Of a stretch of DNA of 64,000 bases, positions 8,522 to 17,663 are shown piece after piece. This DNA is from Sphingomonas sp. BK580. GTDB taxonomy: Bacteria; Pseudomonadota; Alphaproteobacteria; Sphingomonadales; Sphingomonadaceae. The DNA lies in the NCBI RefSeq assembly GCF_014194975.1, contig NZ_JACIAY010000001.1, positions 620,001 to 684,000 on the forward strand. The letters run 5' to 3'. Below the pieces are notes generated by a model. That model searched no databases and was not told where the DNA came from. It saw only the letters and a program-made list of their open reading frames with translations. A program made the translations under genes and the position numbers. Within the stretch, counting starts at the first letter, position 1. Each line of letters starts with the position of its first letter.

Positions 8522-9859
8522 ATGGGCAGTGCAGCACCGCGCGCGCGCCTGTTGTTCACCGCGTTCGCGGTCTCGCTCTCCGGGCTGCTCTTCGGCTTCG
8601 ACACCGCGGTGATTGCCGGCGTGACCGGCGCGTTGCGCGCGCAGTTCGGCCTGTCGCCCGCTGCCCTGGGCGTGACGGTCTCGTCCGCGCTGCTGGGCAC
8701 GATGGTCGGGGCCGCGGTGGCCGGCGTGTACGGTGATCGCCGCGGCGCGCGCGCGGGCCTACGGCTCGCCGCCGCGCTCTACCTCGTCTCTGGCCTCGGC
8801 TGCGCGCTGGCATGGGACTGGGCCGCGCTGATCCTGTTCCGCGTCATGGCCGGCGTCGCGATCGGCGCCTCCTCGGTGCTCGCGCCGGTGTATCTCGCCG
8901 AGGTGGCGCCGCCCGCGCGCCGCGGCGCGATCGTCGGCAGCTTCCAGGTCAGCATCGTCACCGGCATCCTGCTTGCCTACGCCAGCAACGCCGCGGTCGG
9001 CGCGCTGCTGGCCGACGCGGCGACGGCGTGGCGGTGGAAGCTCGGGCTCACCGCGCTGCCCGCCGCGCTGTTCCAGCTGCTGCTCGTCGCGGTGCCCGAC
9101 AGTCCGCGCTGGCTGATGCTGCGCGGCCGCCGCGACGAGGCCGCGGCGGCGGCGCTGCTACTCCACGGCGACGAGGCCGTCGACGTGCCCCCTGCCCCGC
9201 CGTCGCGCGCGGTGTCGTTGGCGTCGCTGTGGCGCGAGGCGCCGCGGCCGATGATCCTCGCGATCGTGCTGGGGGCGCTCAACCAGCTCACCGGCATCAA
9301 CGCCATCCTCTATTATCTCAACGACATCTTCGCGGCGGCCGGGTTCCGCCAGGTCTCCGCCGACCTGCAGGCGATCGCCGTCGGCGCGGCCAATCTCGTC
9401 TTCACGCTGGTCGGCATGGCGCTGATCGACCGGCTCGGCCGCCGCCCGCTCCTCCTCGTCGGCGGCGCGGCGATGGCGGTGCTGCTGCTCGCCGCGACCG
9501 CGATCATGCTCGGCCTGCTGCCGCGCGCGCTGATGCTGGCGGTGCTGGTCGGCTTCATCGCCGCCTTCGCCACCTCGCAGGGTGCGGTGATCTGGGTCTA
9601 TCTCAGCGAGATCTTCCCGGCGCACGCGCGCGCCGCGGGCCAGGCGCTGGGCGCGGGCACGATCTGGCTGTTCGACGCTCTGGTCGCCGCGATCTTCCCG
9701 GTCGCCGCCGCCGCGTCGCCGGCCGCGCCCTTCCTGTTCTTCGCGGCGTGCATGGCGGCGCAGTGCGTGCTGGTGTCCCGCTGGTTCCCCGAGACGCGCG
9801 GTGCGTCGCTCGAGCAGATCGAGCGGCAGATGCGCGGCGCGGCGGAGACGGCGCGATGA
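8522..9859 (+). CDS. Sugar-porter family MFS transporter
   Basis: This 445-residue inner-membrane protein has about 12 hydrophobic segments. Sugar porter signatures include LLFGFDTAVIAGVTGAL in the first helix, GDRRGAR after helix 2, PDSPRWLM before the central loop, NQLTGINAILYYL in helix 7, DRLGRRPLLLVG and the C-terminal PETRG. It is expected to import a monosaccharide, most likely mannose released in the periplasm, by proton symport. Start ATG 8522 has GGGAGGAG just upstream; earlier in-frame starts lie within the promoter. Its stop overlaps the start of the kinase gene (ATGA), so the two are translationally coupled. Confidence 0.92.
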   Translation: MGSAAPRARLLFTAFAVSLSGLLFGFDTAVIAGVTGALRAQFGLSPAALGVTVSSALLGTMVGAAVAGVYGDRRGARAGLRLAAALYLVSGLGCALAWDWAALILFRVMAGVAIGASSVLAPVYLAEVAPPARRGAIVGSFQVSIVTGILLAYASNAAVGALLADAATAWRWKLGLTALPAALFQLLLVAVPDSPRWLMLRGRRDEAAAAALLLHGDEAVDVPPAPPSRAVSLASLWREAPRPMILAIVLGALNQLTGINAILYYLNDIFAAAGFRQVSADLQAIAVGAANLVFTLVGMALIDRLGRRPLLLVGGAAMAVLLLAATAIMLGLLPRALMLAVLVGFIAAFATSQGAVIWVYLSEIFPAHARAAGQALGAGTIWLFDALVAAIFPVAAAASPAAPFLFFAACMAAQCVLVSRWFPETRGASLEQIERQMRGAAETAR

Positions 9860-10785
9860 CCGCCTATCTCGCGGTCGACGTGGGCGGCTCGCACGTCGCC
9901 TGCGCGCGCGTCCGCGGCGGCACGGTGGAGGGCCGGCGCGAGCTGAAAGTGACCGCGCCGACCTCGCTCGCAGCACTGCTGCCAGCGCTGGAGGCGCATC
10001 TGGCGGCGCTGCGCGGGAGCGAACCCGCCGCCGGCGTGACGGTCGCCTTCCCCGGCCTGGTCGACCCGCGCTCGGGCCGCGTCGTCTCCACCCCGGCGGG
10101 CAAGTTCGAGGACGCGGTCGGCTTCGACTTCGCCGGCTGGTCGCGCGAGCGGCTCGGCCTCGCGCTGCTGCTCGAGGTCGACGGGCGCATGGCGCTGCTC
10201 GGCGAGCATCGCTTCGGCGCGCTGCGCGACGCCGACGACGCGGTGCTGCTCAGCCTCGGCACCGGGATCGGCTCGGCCGCGCTGATGCGGGGCGCGGTGG
10301 TGCGCGGGCGGAGCGGGCATGCGTCGGTGCTCGGCGGCCATCTCACCGTCGCGATCGACGGGCCGGCCTGCCGGTGCGGCAACGTCGGCTGCGCCGAGGC
10401 GCTGGCGTCGAGCTGGGCGCTGCCGCGGCTGATCGCGGCGCTGCCGCGGCGCGGCGCGCTCCACGACCTCGCCGCGCCCGACGTCAAGGCGGTGTTCGAC
10501 CTCGCGCGCGGCGGCGACGCGGGCGCGGGCACGGTGCGCGCCGCCTGCCTCGCCGCCTGGGCCGCCGCCGCGCTCAACCTCGTGCACGCCTATGACGCGA
10601 CCCGCGTGCTGGTCACCGGCGGGGTCGCCGCGGCGGCGGAGGTGGTGCCGTTCATCCAGGCGCATGTCCGCCGCCACGCCTGGTGTCTGGGCGAGCCGCC
10701 GCTGGTGCTGCGCGGCGCGCTCGGCGCCGACGCCGCGCTGCTCGCCGCCACGCCGCTGTGGGAGAGCCATCGTGACCAGCTATGA
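9856..10785 (+). CDS. ROK-family sugar kinase (probable mannokinase)
   Basis: This 309-residue cytoplasmic kinase has the N-terminal phosphate-binding motif AVDVGGSHVA, a second ATP-binding motif LGTGIGSA and the ROK zinc motif CRCGNVGCAE that marks kinases of this family. Placed between a sugar importer and a mannose-6-phosphate isomerase, its most likely reaction is ATP-dependent phosphorylation of mannose to mannose-6-phosphate. Glucose or N-acetylhexosamine remain possible because ROK kinases vary. ATG 9856 overlaps the transporter stop by 4 bp. The 3' end overlaps the isomerase gene by 14 bp, which indicates tight operon coupling. Confidence 0.9.
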   Translation: MTAYLAVDVGGSHVACARVRGGTVEGRRELKVTAPTSLAALLPALEAHLAALRGSEPAAGVTVAFPGLVDPRSGRVVSTPAGKFEDAVGFDFAGWSRERLGLALLLEVDGRMALLGEHRFGALRDADDAVLLSLGTGIGSAALMRGAVVRGRSGHASVLGGHLTVAIDGPACRCGNVGCAEALASSWALPRLIAALPRRGALHDLAAPDVKAVFDLARGGDAGAGTVRAACLAAWAAAALNLVHAYDATRVLVTGGVAAAAEVVPFIQAHVRRHAWCLGEPPLVLRGALGADAALLAATPLWESHRDQL

Positions 10786-12496
10786 CAAGCGGCCCGTCGT
10801 CCGCGTCGACGACGCGGCGGACGCCTGCCTGGTCGGGTGGGACGCGATCCTGCCGCACCTCGCCGTCGCGAGCGATCTCTGCGTCGAATGCTATCCCGGC
10901 GCCCCGGTCGCGGCGATCGTCGCGGTGCTGCGCGAGGCCTGGCCCGACGCAGAGGTGGTGGACACCGCCGCGCTGTTCCGCGACCCCGCGGTGCTCGACG
11001 CCGAGATCGACGCGCTGCTCGGCGACGACCCGGTGTTCGCGCGCTTCCCGTCGATCGGCATCGCCGACCTGCTCGACGCGGCCCAGGTCGGGGCATGGCG
11101 CGCGGGGCGCGTGTCGGGTCGTCGCACGATCGTCGTCGGTCCGGGCGCCGCCACCGTGCTGCCCGCGCGCGACCGGCTGGTCTATGTCGCCATGGCGCGC
11201 TGGGAGCTCCAGCAGCGCCAGCGCCGCGGTGAGATCGCCAACCTCGGAGGAAGCGAACGCCAAGCGCGCGCGGCGGACCTCTATCGTCGCGCCTTCTTCG
11301 TCGACTGGCGCGTCGGCGACGCGGTCAAATACGCGCTGCTGCGCGAGGCCGACTTCGTGGTGGAGGCGAACGGGCCGGTGCCGCGGATGATCGCGGGCGA
11401 CACCTACCATCGCGCGCTCGACGCGGTCGCCGCGCGCCCATTCCGCGTCGTCCCCTTCTTCGACGCCGGGCCGTGGGGCGGGCAGTGGATGCGGCGCACC
11501 TTCGACCTGCCCGAGGGCCCGCCCAATTACGCCTGGTGCTTCGACTGCGTGCCGGAGGAGAACAGCCTGCTGCTCGGCTTCGGCGAGGAGGCGTTCGAGC
11601 TCCCCGCGCTCGACCTCGTGCGGCTCCGCCCCGACAGGCTGCTCGGCGGCGACATCGTCGCGCGCTTCGGTGCCGAATTCCCGATCCGCTTCGACCTGCT
11701 CGACACGATTGAGGGCGGCAACCTCTCGCTCCAGGTCCACCCGCGCGCCGACTACGCGCGCGCCGCCTTCGGCCTGCCCTACACCCAGGACGAGAGCTAT
11801 TACCTGCTCGACGCCGGGGCTGACGCCTGCGTCTATCTCGGGCTCACCGACGCGGCCGAGCCAGACGGCGTCGCCGCCACGCTGATCGTGGCGCAGGCGG
11901 GCGGGCCAGCGCCCGACGTCGACGCGCTGGTCAACCGCCTGCCCGCGCGCGCGCACGACCATTTCCTGATCCCGGCCGGCACGATCCACTGCTCCGGGTG
12001 CGACGCGATGGTGCTCGAGATCAGCGCCACGCCGTATATCTTCACCTTCAAGCTGTGGGACTGGGGCCGGCTCGGGCTCGACGGTCGCCCGCGCCCGATC
12101 CACCTCGAGCACGGCCTCGCCAACATCGACTGGACGCGCCGCGAGACGGTGACTCGCACCGAGCTGGTCAACCAGGTCACGCCCGTCGCCAGCGGGAGCG
12201 ACTGGCGCCGCGAGCGCACCGGGCTCCACCCGCTGGAATTCATCGAGACCGAGCGCGCCTGGTTCGAGACGAGCGTCGAGCTCGACACTGCGGGCACGCT
12301 CAACGTCCTCAACCTCGTCGCCGGCGCGGCGGCGGTGGTGGAGAGCCCGACCGAGGCGTTCGCGCCCTTCGAGGTCCATTATGCCGAGACCTTCGTGATC
12401 CCGGCGGCGCTCGGCCGCTACCGGCTGCGCTCGCTCGCGCCGCCCGGCGCGACCTGCGCGGTGATGCGCGCCTGGGTGCGACCGACCGACCAGTAA
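10772..12496 (+). CDS. manA: Class I mannose-6-phosphate isomerase with extra N-terminal domain
   Basis: The C-terminal part (about 230-574) is a type I phosphomannose isomerase. Zinc-ligand motifs are LSLQVHP near residue 321 (Gln and His), DESYYLLDAG near 340 (Glu) and GTIHCSG near 404 (His). It interconverts mannose-6-phosphate and fructose-6-phosphate, feeding mannose into central metabolism. The protein has 574 residues, much longer than a single-domain isomerase. The first 200 residues form a separate domain with no visible P-loop, including TIVVGPGAATVLPARD and ARWELQQRQRRGEIANLGG, whose role I cannot assign. The start is taken as GTG 10772, overlapping the kinase stop; no in-frame ATG fits that neighbourhood. 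Confidence 0.88.
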   Translation: MTSYDKRPVVRVDDAADACLVGWDAILPHLAVASDLCVECYPGAPVAAIVAVLREAWPDAEVVDTAALFRDPAVLDAEIDALLGDDPVFARFPSIGIADLLDAAQVGAWRAGRVSGRRTIVVGPGAATVLPARDRLVYVAMARWELQQRQRRGEIANLGGSERQARAADLYRRAFFVDWRVGDAVKYALLREADFVVEANGPVPRMIAGDTYHRALDAVAARPFRVVPFFDAGPWGGQWMRRTFDLPEGPPNYAWCFDCVPEENSLLLGFGEEAFELPALDLVRLRPDRLLGGDIVARFGAEFPIRFDLLDTIEGGNLSLQVHPRADYARAAFGLPYTQDESYYLLDAGADACVYLGLTDAAEPDGVAATLIVAQAGGPAPDVDALVNRLPARAHDHFLIPAGTIHCSGCDAMVLEISATPYIFTFKLWDWGRLGLDGRPRPIHLEHGLANIDWTRRETVTRTELVNQVTPVASGSDWRRERTGLHPLEFIETERAWFETSVELDTAGTLNVLNLVAGAAAVVESPTEAFAPFEVHYAETFVIPAALGRYRLRSLAPPGATCAVMRAWVRPTDQ

Positions 12497-12532
12497 ACGA
12501 CAGCGACGACAAGAACGCAGGGGAGAGTGACC

Positions 12533-15319
12533 ATGATCCAGTTGCACCAGCTCGCGCGGACCTCCGCGCTCGCGCTCGCCGCGGCCTCGCTGTGGCCCGC
12601 CGCCGCAGTGGCGCAGGACGCGCCGCCCGCTTCGCCGCAGGGAGAGGCGCCGGCGGAGGCCGGGCCGCCGGCCGCGGCGGACGGCGCGGTCGCCGCGGCA
12701 CCGGGCTCGGACGACATCGTCGTCACCGGGCTGCGCCGCAGCCTCCAGACCGCGCAGGCGCTCAAGCGCGACTCCGACCAGATCGTCGACGCGGTGGTCG
12801 CCGAGGACATCGGCAAGTTGCCCGACAACAACGCCTCCGAGGCGCTGGCGCGGATCACCGGCGTGCAGGTCAACCGCAGCAGCGACGAGGCCGGCGGCGT
12901 GCAGGTTCGCGGCCTGCCCAACCTGACCACCACCTACAACGGCCGCGAGATGTTCACCGCCGAGCTGCGCAACGTCGCGCTGCAGGACTTCCCCGCCGGC
13001 GCGCTCGCCGGGCTGGAGGTGTACAAGACCACCAGCGCCGACCTGATCGAGGGCGGCATCGCCGGCCTGATCAACGTGCGCTCGCGCCGCCCGTTCGACT
13101 TCGACGGTTTCCAGATCGCGGGCGCGGTGCGCGGCACCTACGGCGACCAGGCGCGCAAGTACGACCCGAACTTCAACGTGCTGGTGACCGACCGCTGGGA
13201 CACCGCGATCGGCGAGCTCGGCGCGCTGGTGAACGTGTCCTACACCCAGCTCCACTATCTGACCTCGTCGCGCTACATCAACGGCAACATCGTCAGCCCG
13301 GGCGCGAACCAGCCGGTCGACGGCCCGCGCGACTTCGTGCTGCCCGAGAGCGCCGGCGTCTATTACGACCGCGGCAAGCGCTGGCGGCCATCGGTCAACG
13401 GCACGCTCCAGTGGCGCCCCGCCCCCAACCTCGAATTCTACGTCGACGGGCTGTTCCAGGGCGCGCGGACCGACGTCGCCAACGATTTCGCCGGCTTCGA
13501 CCTCGTCAACAACAACCCGGCGCTGACCAACATCGTGCTCAACGCCGCCGAGCCCGGCACGCTCGAGAGCGTCACCGTCACCCCCGATTTCGCCAACGGC
13601 CGCGGCATCGACTTCTCGCGCAGCACACGCGCGGGGCGCACCAACGCCTATCAGGGCGCGATCGGCGGATCGTGGAAGACCGGCCGCGCGACGCTGACGA
13701 CCGACTTCGCCTATACCGACTCCAAGGCCGAATATACCGACTATAACGTCGACTTCGCGCCGGCGACCGCGCAGTCCGCCAACCTCGTGTTCGACATCGG
13801 CGGGCAGGACGGTGGCGCCCAGTTCGGCCTACCCGGCTTCGCCGCCAACGATCCCAACAGCTACATCCTGCGCGGCATCTACGATCGCCGCTCGCTGGCG
13901 ACGGGCAAGGGCATCCAGTGGCGCGTCGACCTCAAGCTCGACACCGAGCTGCCCGTCATCACCCAGCTCGACGTCGGCTTCCGCCTGACGGACCGCGACG
14001 CGCGGCTGCAGAGCGGCGGCCGCTATGCCACGCTGCGCCCGCTCGGCCTGCGCCTCTCCGACATCCCCGGCGGGGACACCGGCACGCCGATCGACCGCGG
14101 CTTCCGCGGCGGCCAGGCCCCCGGGCTGAGCCAATGGTACGCGCCGACGCGCGCGGGGATCGTCGACAATATCGAGGCGCTGCGCGATCTCGCGCGGAGC
14201 GGGCTGGAGCAGATCGGCACCCCCGCCGCGCTGACCGAGCGCGCGCTTTGGGACTCCGAGATTCCCGCTTACGTCCAGAACGAGCGGCTCGACGCGCTGG
14301 AGAAATCCTACGCCTTCTACGGCCAGTTCCACTACGGCTTCGACGTCGGCGGCGTGCCCGTGGACGGGGTGATCGGCGCGCGCATCGTCAACACCAAGGC
14401 GCAGCTGACCGGCAACGCTTTGGTCGGCGGCGTGCTGGAGACCACCACCTCGCGGCAGAACTATGTCGACGTGCTGCCCAGCGCCTCGTTCCGCGCCAAG
14501 TTCACCGACCAGCTCCAGCTCCGCCTCTCCGCGACCGAGACGCGCACCCGGCCCGAGTACAACCAGCTCAACCCGGCGGTGACGATCGGCAGCCCCGGCG
14601 TGACCCCGATCACCGGCAACAGCGGCAACATCAACCTGCAACCCATCCTGTCGACCAACTATGATGCCTCGCTGGAATGGTATTTCTCCAAGACCGGCTC
14701 GCTGACCGGTGCGATCTTCCGCCGCGACGTGCAGGGCTTCATCACCAACCTCAACAGCCAGGTCGACCTCGGCTACCCCACGCTCGTGACGGTCAACCGG
14801 CCCGAGAACGGCGGCAAGGGCCGATTGCAGGGCGCCGAGGTGGCGTTCCAGACCTTCTTCGACTTCCTGCCGGGCGTGCTGAGCGGCTTCGGCACCCAGC
14901 TCAACGCCACCTATATCGACGCGTCGCAGGCGCTGCCGATCGCACTCGGCGAGGCCGGGCAGGACAGCGATATCCCCGGCGTGTCGAAGTGGAGCTACAA
15001 CGCGGTCGGCATCTACGAGAAGGGGCCGGTGTCGGCGCGGCTGGCGTACAACTGGCGCTCGCGCGTGACCAATTTCTTCGCCACCGACAACGCCGGGCAG
15101 CTGATCGGCGCCGAGTTCAACCGACCGATCGAGCGGCTCGACTTCTCGCTCTCGGTCGCCGCGGTCGAGGCGGTGACGCTGACCTTCGACGTCAGCAACA
15201 TCACCGGCTCGCCCTATCGCGCGCTGCGCGCGGTGCCGGGGCTGGCCAACGCCAGCTACCCGCGCGACGTGCGCTACGAGAGCCGCGTCTTCGCGCTCGG
15301 CGCGCGGTTCCGCTTCTGA
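12533..15319 (+). CDS. TonB-dependent receptor for mannan oligosaccharides
   Basis: This 928-residue outer-membrane receptor has a signal peptide ending near AAAVAQ, a proline/alanine-rich linker, a TonB-box-like DDIVVTGLRRSLQTAQ, a plug domain (VVAEDIGKLPDNNASEALARI, GVQVRGLPN) and a large beta-barrel ending in the aromatic-terminated GARFRF. It resembles the long-form sphingomonad and Caulobacter TonB receptors tied to complex carbohydrates. Start ATG 12533 follows AGGGGAGA; a GTG at 12527 is less suitable. The stop overlaps the ATG of the GH76 gene. Its position between sugar catabolism and GH76 genes suggests mannooligosaccharide uptake; this is an inference. Confidence 0.92.
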   Translation: MIQLHQLARTSALALAAASLWPAAAVAQDAPPASPQGEAPAEAGPPAAADGAVAAAPGSDDIVVTGLRRSLQTAQALKRDSDQIVDAVVAEDIGKLPDNNASEALARITGVQVNRSSDEAGGVQVRGLPNLTTTYNGREMFTAELRNVALQDFPAGALAGLEVYKTTSADLIEGGIAGLINVRSRRPFDFDGFQIAGAVRGTYGDQARKYDPNFNVLVTDRWDTAIGELGALVNVSYTQLHYLTSSRYINGNIVSPGANQPVDGPRDFVLPESAGVYYDRGKRWRPSVNGTLQWRPAPNLEFYVDGLFQGARTDVANDFAGFDLVNNNPALTNIVLNAAEPGTLESVTVTPDFANGRGIDFSRSTRAGRTNAYQGAIGGSWKTGRATLTTDFAYTDSKAEYTDYNVDFAPATAQSANLVFDIGGQDGGAQFGLPGFAANDPNSYILRGIYDRRSLATGKGIQWRVDLKLDTELPVITQLDVGFRLTDRDARLQSGGRYATLRPLGLRLSDIPGGDTGTPIDRGFRGGQAPGLSQWYAPTRAGIVDNIEALRDLARSGLEQIGTPAALTERALWDSEIPAYVQNERLDALEKSYAFYGQFHYGFDVGGVPVDGVIGARIVNTKAQLTGNALVGGVLETTTSRQNYVDVLPSASFRAKFTDQLQLRLSATETRTRPEYNQLNPAVTIGSPGVTPITGNSGNINLQPILSTNYDASLEWYFSKTGSLTGAIFRRDVQGFITNLNSQVDLGYPTLVTVNRPENGGKGRLQGAEVAFQTFFDFLPGVLSGFGTQLNATYIDASQALPIALGEAGQDSDIPGVSKWSYNAVGIYEKGPVSARLAYNWRSRVTNFFATDNAGQLIGAEFNRPIERLDFSLSVAAVEAVTLTFDVSNITGSPYRALRAVPGLANASYPRDVRYESRVFALGARFRF

Positions 15320-16470
15320 TGGCGGCGCATCCGACGCGCCGCGCGTTCGTCGGCGGCGCGCTCGCGCTCGCCGGCGCGCGCGGTACCGCGGCGACCGACC
15401 CCGCCCCGGGCGCGCGCGCGCTCGCCTGGCATTCGGCGCTCGAGAAGGCGTTCGCGGTGGGCGACGGCACCGGGCTCTACCGCGAGTACCACCCGCCGCG
15501 CGCGGGCGACGAACGCTACTCGACCGAGTGGCCCTTCTCGCAGGCGCATGTCGCGCTGCTCGACCTCGCGATGATGCCCGGCGCCGCGGGGCGCCGCTTC
15601 GCGCCCGCGCTCGACAGAGTGCGCGCGGCGCAGCAGCGTTACTGGTCGACGAGCTCGACGACCGGGATCGCCGGTCACCTCGCCAAGGTGGTCGCGCCGC
15701 TCGGCCACGGCGACGACCTCTATTACGACGACAATGAGTGGGTCGGCCTCGCCGAGGTGCAGCACCACCTGTTCCGCCGCGACGCCGAGTCGCTGCGCCG
15801 CGCACGCGCGATCTTCGCACTGGTGCGCTCGGGCTGGTCCGAGGAGAAGGGGCTGCCCTCACCGGGCGGGGTGGTGTGGACGCAGAAAAGCGACAATGGC
15901 GACCGCAACACCGTGTCGAACATGCCCGCCGCCGAGCTCGGCGTGCGCCTGTACCTGATCACGCGCGAGCGCGCCTATCTCGACGACGCGCTGCGCTACT
16001 ATCGCTGGACCAACGCGACCTTGCAGCGCCGCGACGGCCTCTACGCCGACCATATCAAGCGCGACGGCACGATCGAGCCGCGGGTGTGGAGCTACAACCA
16101 GGGCGTGCCGGTCGGCGTCAACGTCCTGCTGTGGCGCGCCACCGGCGAGGCGCGCTATCTCGCCGAGGCGCGCCGCATCGCCGCGGCGAGCCGCGAGCAG
16201 ATCGTCGCGGCCGGCCAGGTCGACGACCAGCCCCCGCCCTTCAACGCGATCTATTTCAAGAACCTGCTGCTGCTCGCCGACGCGACGCGCGACCGCCGCG
16301 ACCGCGACGCGATGCGCGGCTACGCCGACCGGATATGGCGCCGGCGCCGCAACGCCGACGGGCTCGTCCAGTTCGCCGGGCGCCGCGCCGAGCTGATCGA
16401 CACCGCCGCGCTGGTGCAGGTGGAGGCGGTGTCGGCGTGGCGACCGACCGACTGGGCGATGCTGTACTGA
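15319..16470 (+). CDS. GH76 endo-alpha-1,6-mannanase, exported
   Basis: This 383-residue protein belongs to glycoside hydrolase family 76, endo-acting enzymes that cleave the alpha-1,6-mannan backbone. The catalytic adjacent aspartates are in DLYYDDNEWVGLA, and other family blocks are WTQKSDNGDRNTVSNMPAAE and WSYNQGVPVGVN. The N terminus MAAHPTRRAFVGGALALAGA is a Tat-like signal. The gene overlaps the receptor stop (TGATG) and its own stop overlaps the next start. The four hydrolases of the locus fit together: GH76 makes oligosaccharides and GH125 enzymes trim them from the end. Confidence 0.92.
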   Translation: MAAHPTRRAFVGGALALAGARGTAATDPAPGARALAWHSALEKAFAVGDGTGLYREYHPPRAGDERYSTEWPFSQAHVALLDLAMMPGAAGRRFAPALDRVRAAQQRYWSTSSTTGIAGHLAKVVAPLGHGDDLYYDDNEWVGLAEVQHHLFRRDAESLRRARAIFALVRSGWSEEKGLPSPGGVVWTQKSDNGDRNTVSNMPAAELGVRLYLITRERAYLDDALRYYRWTNATLQRRDGLYADHIKRDGTIEPRVWSYNQGVPVGVNVLLWRATGEARYLAEARRIAAASREQIVAAGQVDDQPPPFNAIYFKNLLLLADATRDRRDRDAMRGYADRIWRRRRNADGLVQFAGRRAELIDTAALVQVEAVSAWRPTDWAMLY

Positions 16471-17336
16471 TGCGCGGTGCCGTCGCGCTGCTCGCGCTCA
16501 CCGCCGCGTCAGCCGCGCCCGCCTCTCCCGATCCGTTGCCGGCGGCGTCGACCTATGTGGCGCTCGGCAGCTCCTACGCGGCGGGCGCGCGGATCGGCGC
16601 ACCGGCGCCGTCCACGCCGGTGCGCTGCGGCCAGACCGTCAACAACTACCCCCGGCTGGTCGCGGCGCGGCTCCACCTCGACCTCGTCGACGCGAGCTGC
16701 GGCGGCGCCACCACGGAGCATCTGCTCCACCGGTGGGACGAGCTTCCCGCCCAACTCGACCATCTCACCCCCGCGACCCGGCTGGTGACGGTGACGATCG
16801 GGGGCAACGACGTCCATCTCGTCGCCGATCTCGCGCGCGCCGAATGTGTGCCGCCGCGCGAGGGCAGCGCGACGCGCTGCGACCGTCCACCCGCGCCGAC
16901 CGCGGCAGAATGGGCGCGACTGGAGCGCAACCTCACGCGGGTCGCGCGCGCGGTGCACCGCCGCGCCCCGCGCGCCCAGCTCGCCTTCGTCGGCTATCTC
17001 GACATGCTGCCGGCGCGGCCGTGCGCCTCGATCCCCTATGATGCGGCCGCGCTGGCGCGCGCGCGCGCGACCTTCCGCCGGCTCGCGCGACTCACCGCCG
17101 CGGTGGCGCGGCGCGAGCGCGCGACGCTGCTGCGCGCCGGCGCGCTGTCGCGCGGTCATGATTCCTGCTCGGCCGAGCCCTATGCCGTCGGCCACTCGGA
17201 CACAGGGGCGTCATGGCATCCGACCGCCGCCGGACATGCCGCGGTGGCCACGGCCCTCGTCCGATTACTCGACGCGACCATCGGGCGACCGCACGCGCCC
17301 AGGTCGGCGAGCCGGCTGATGTCCAGTAAAGGGTGA
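16470..17336 (+). CDS. SGNH/GDSL-type esterase, exported
   Basis: This 288-residue protein has a signal peptide (ALLALTAASAAPASP) and SGNH hydrolase blocks. Block I is YVALGSSYAAGA with the nucleophile Ser, block II is the glycine in SCGGATTEHLL, block III is VTIGGNDVHL with Gly and Asn, and block V is SWHPTAAGHA with His. The family includes lipases and carbohydrate deacetylases. As the last gene of the receptor-GH76 operon it could remove acetyl groups from the mannan substrate; this is inferred from position only. The start ATG overlaps the GH76 stop (TGATG). Confidence 0.85.
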   Translation: MRGAVALLALTAASAAPASPDPLPAASTYVALGSSYAAGARIGAPAPSTPVRCGQTVNNYPRLVAARLHLDLVDASCGGATTEHLLHRWDELPAQLDHLTPATRLVTVTIGGNDVHLVADLARAECVPPREGSATRCDRPPAPTAAEWARLERNLTRVARAVHRRAPRAQLAFVGYLDMLPARPCASIPYDAAALARARATFRRLARLTAAVARRERATLLRAGALSRGHDSCSAEPYAVGHSDTGASWHPTAAGHAAVATALVRLLDATIGRPHAPRSASRLMSSKG

Positions 17337-17663
17337 GAGCGGCGGGAACTCGGGATCGTTCATCGATCACCAGACCGCCGAGGAGTGTTCGACGCGACGT
17401 CATCATAAAGGTGAACGGCAGCAGCCACTTATGATGGAAGATAGCTGCGTCCTGGGCAAAGTCGAGCCACTCGCCCCGCCGAATGATCGGCTCAGGGCGC
17501 ATAAGCGTGCGGGACGCCCTGGCTCCGCGGACGCCAAGGTGGCAGACGTGACGTATCTCACGCGACCGGCTAGGTTAATAAGATTACATGCTTTCTTTTA
17601 TGGACTGGCCGGGATAGCTCTTTCCGCAAGCCGCTTAGAAGAGGGGCAGGGGAGAGAGTTTAC
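17337..17663. other. Intergenic region upstream of the DUF4965 gene
   Basis: These 327 bp hold no recognisable gene. The distal half resembles normal intergenic DNA. The proximal part, about 17575-17605, is AT-rich and carries the third copy of the T-rich motif. An AGAGGGGCAGGGGAGAG purine run precedes the downstream ATG. Confidence 0.6.
17587..17605 (+). promoter_or_regulatory. Candidate operator, T-rich motif site C
   Basis: CATGCTTTCTTTTATGGAC lies 60-80 bp upstream of the DUF4965 gene and shares the CTTTCTTTT core with sites A and B. It is the least similar of the three outside the core. It could place this gene under the same ROK regulator. Confidence 0.35.

Noticed and set aside
8812..9855. 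A longer start for the ROK kinase inside the MFS gene
   Set aside because: The first half of that reading is an arginine/alanine-rich shadow of the transporter. The ATG overlapping the transporter stop at 9856 gives the normal family N terminus.
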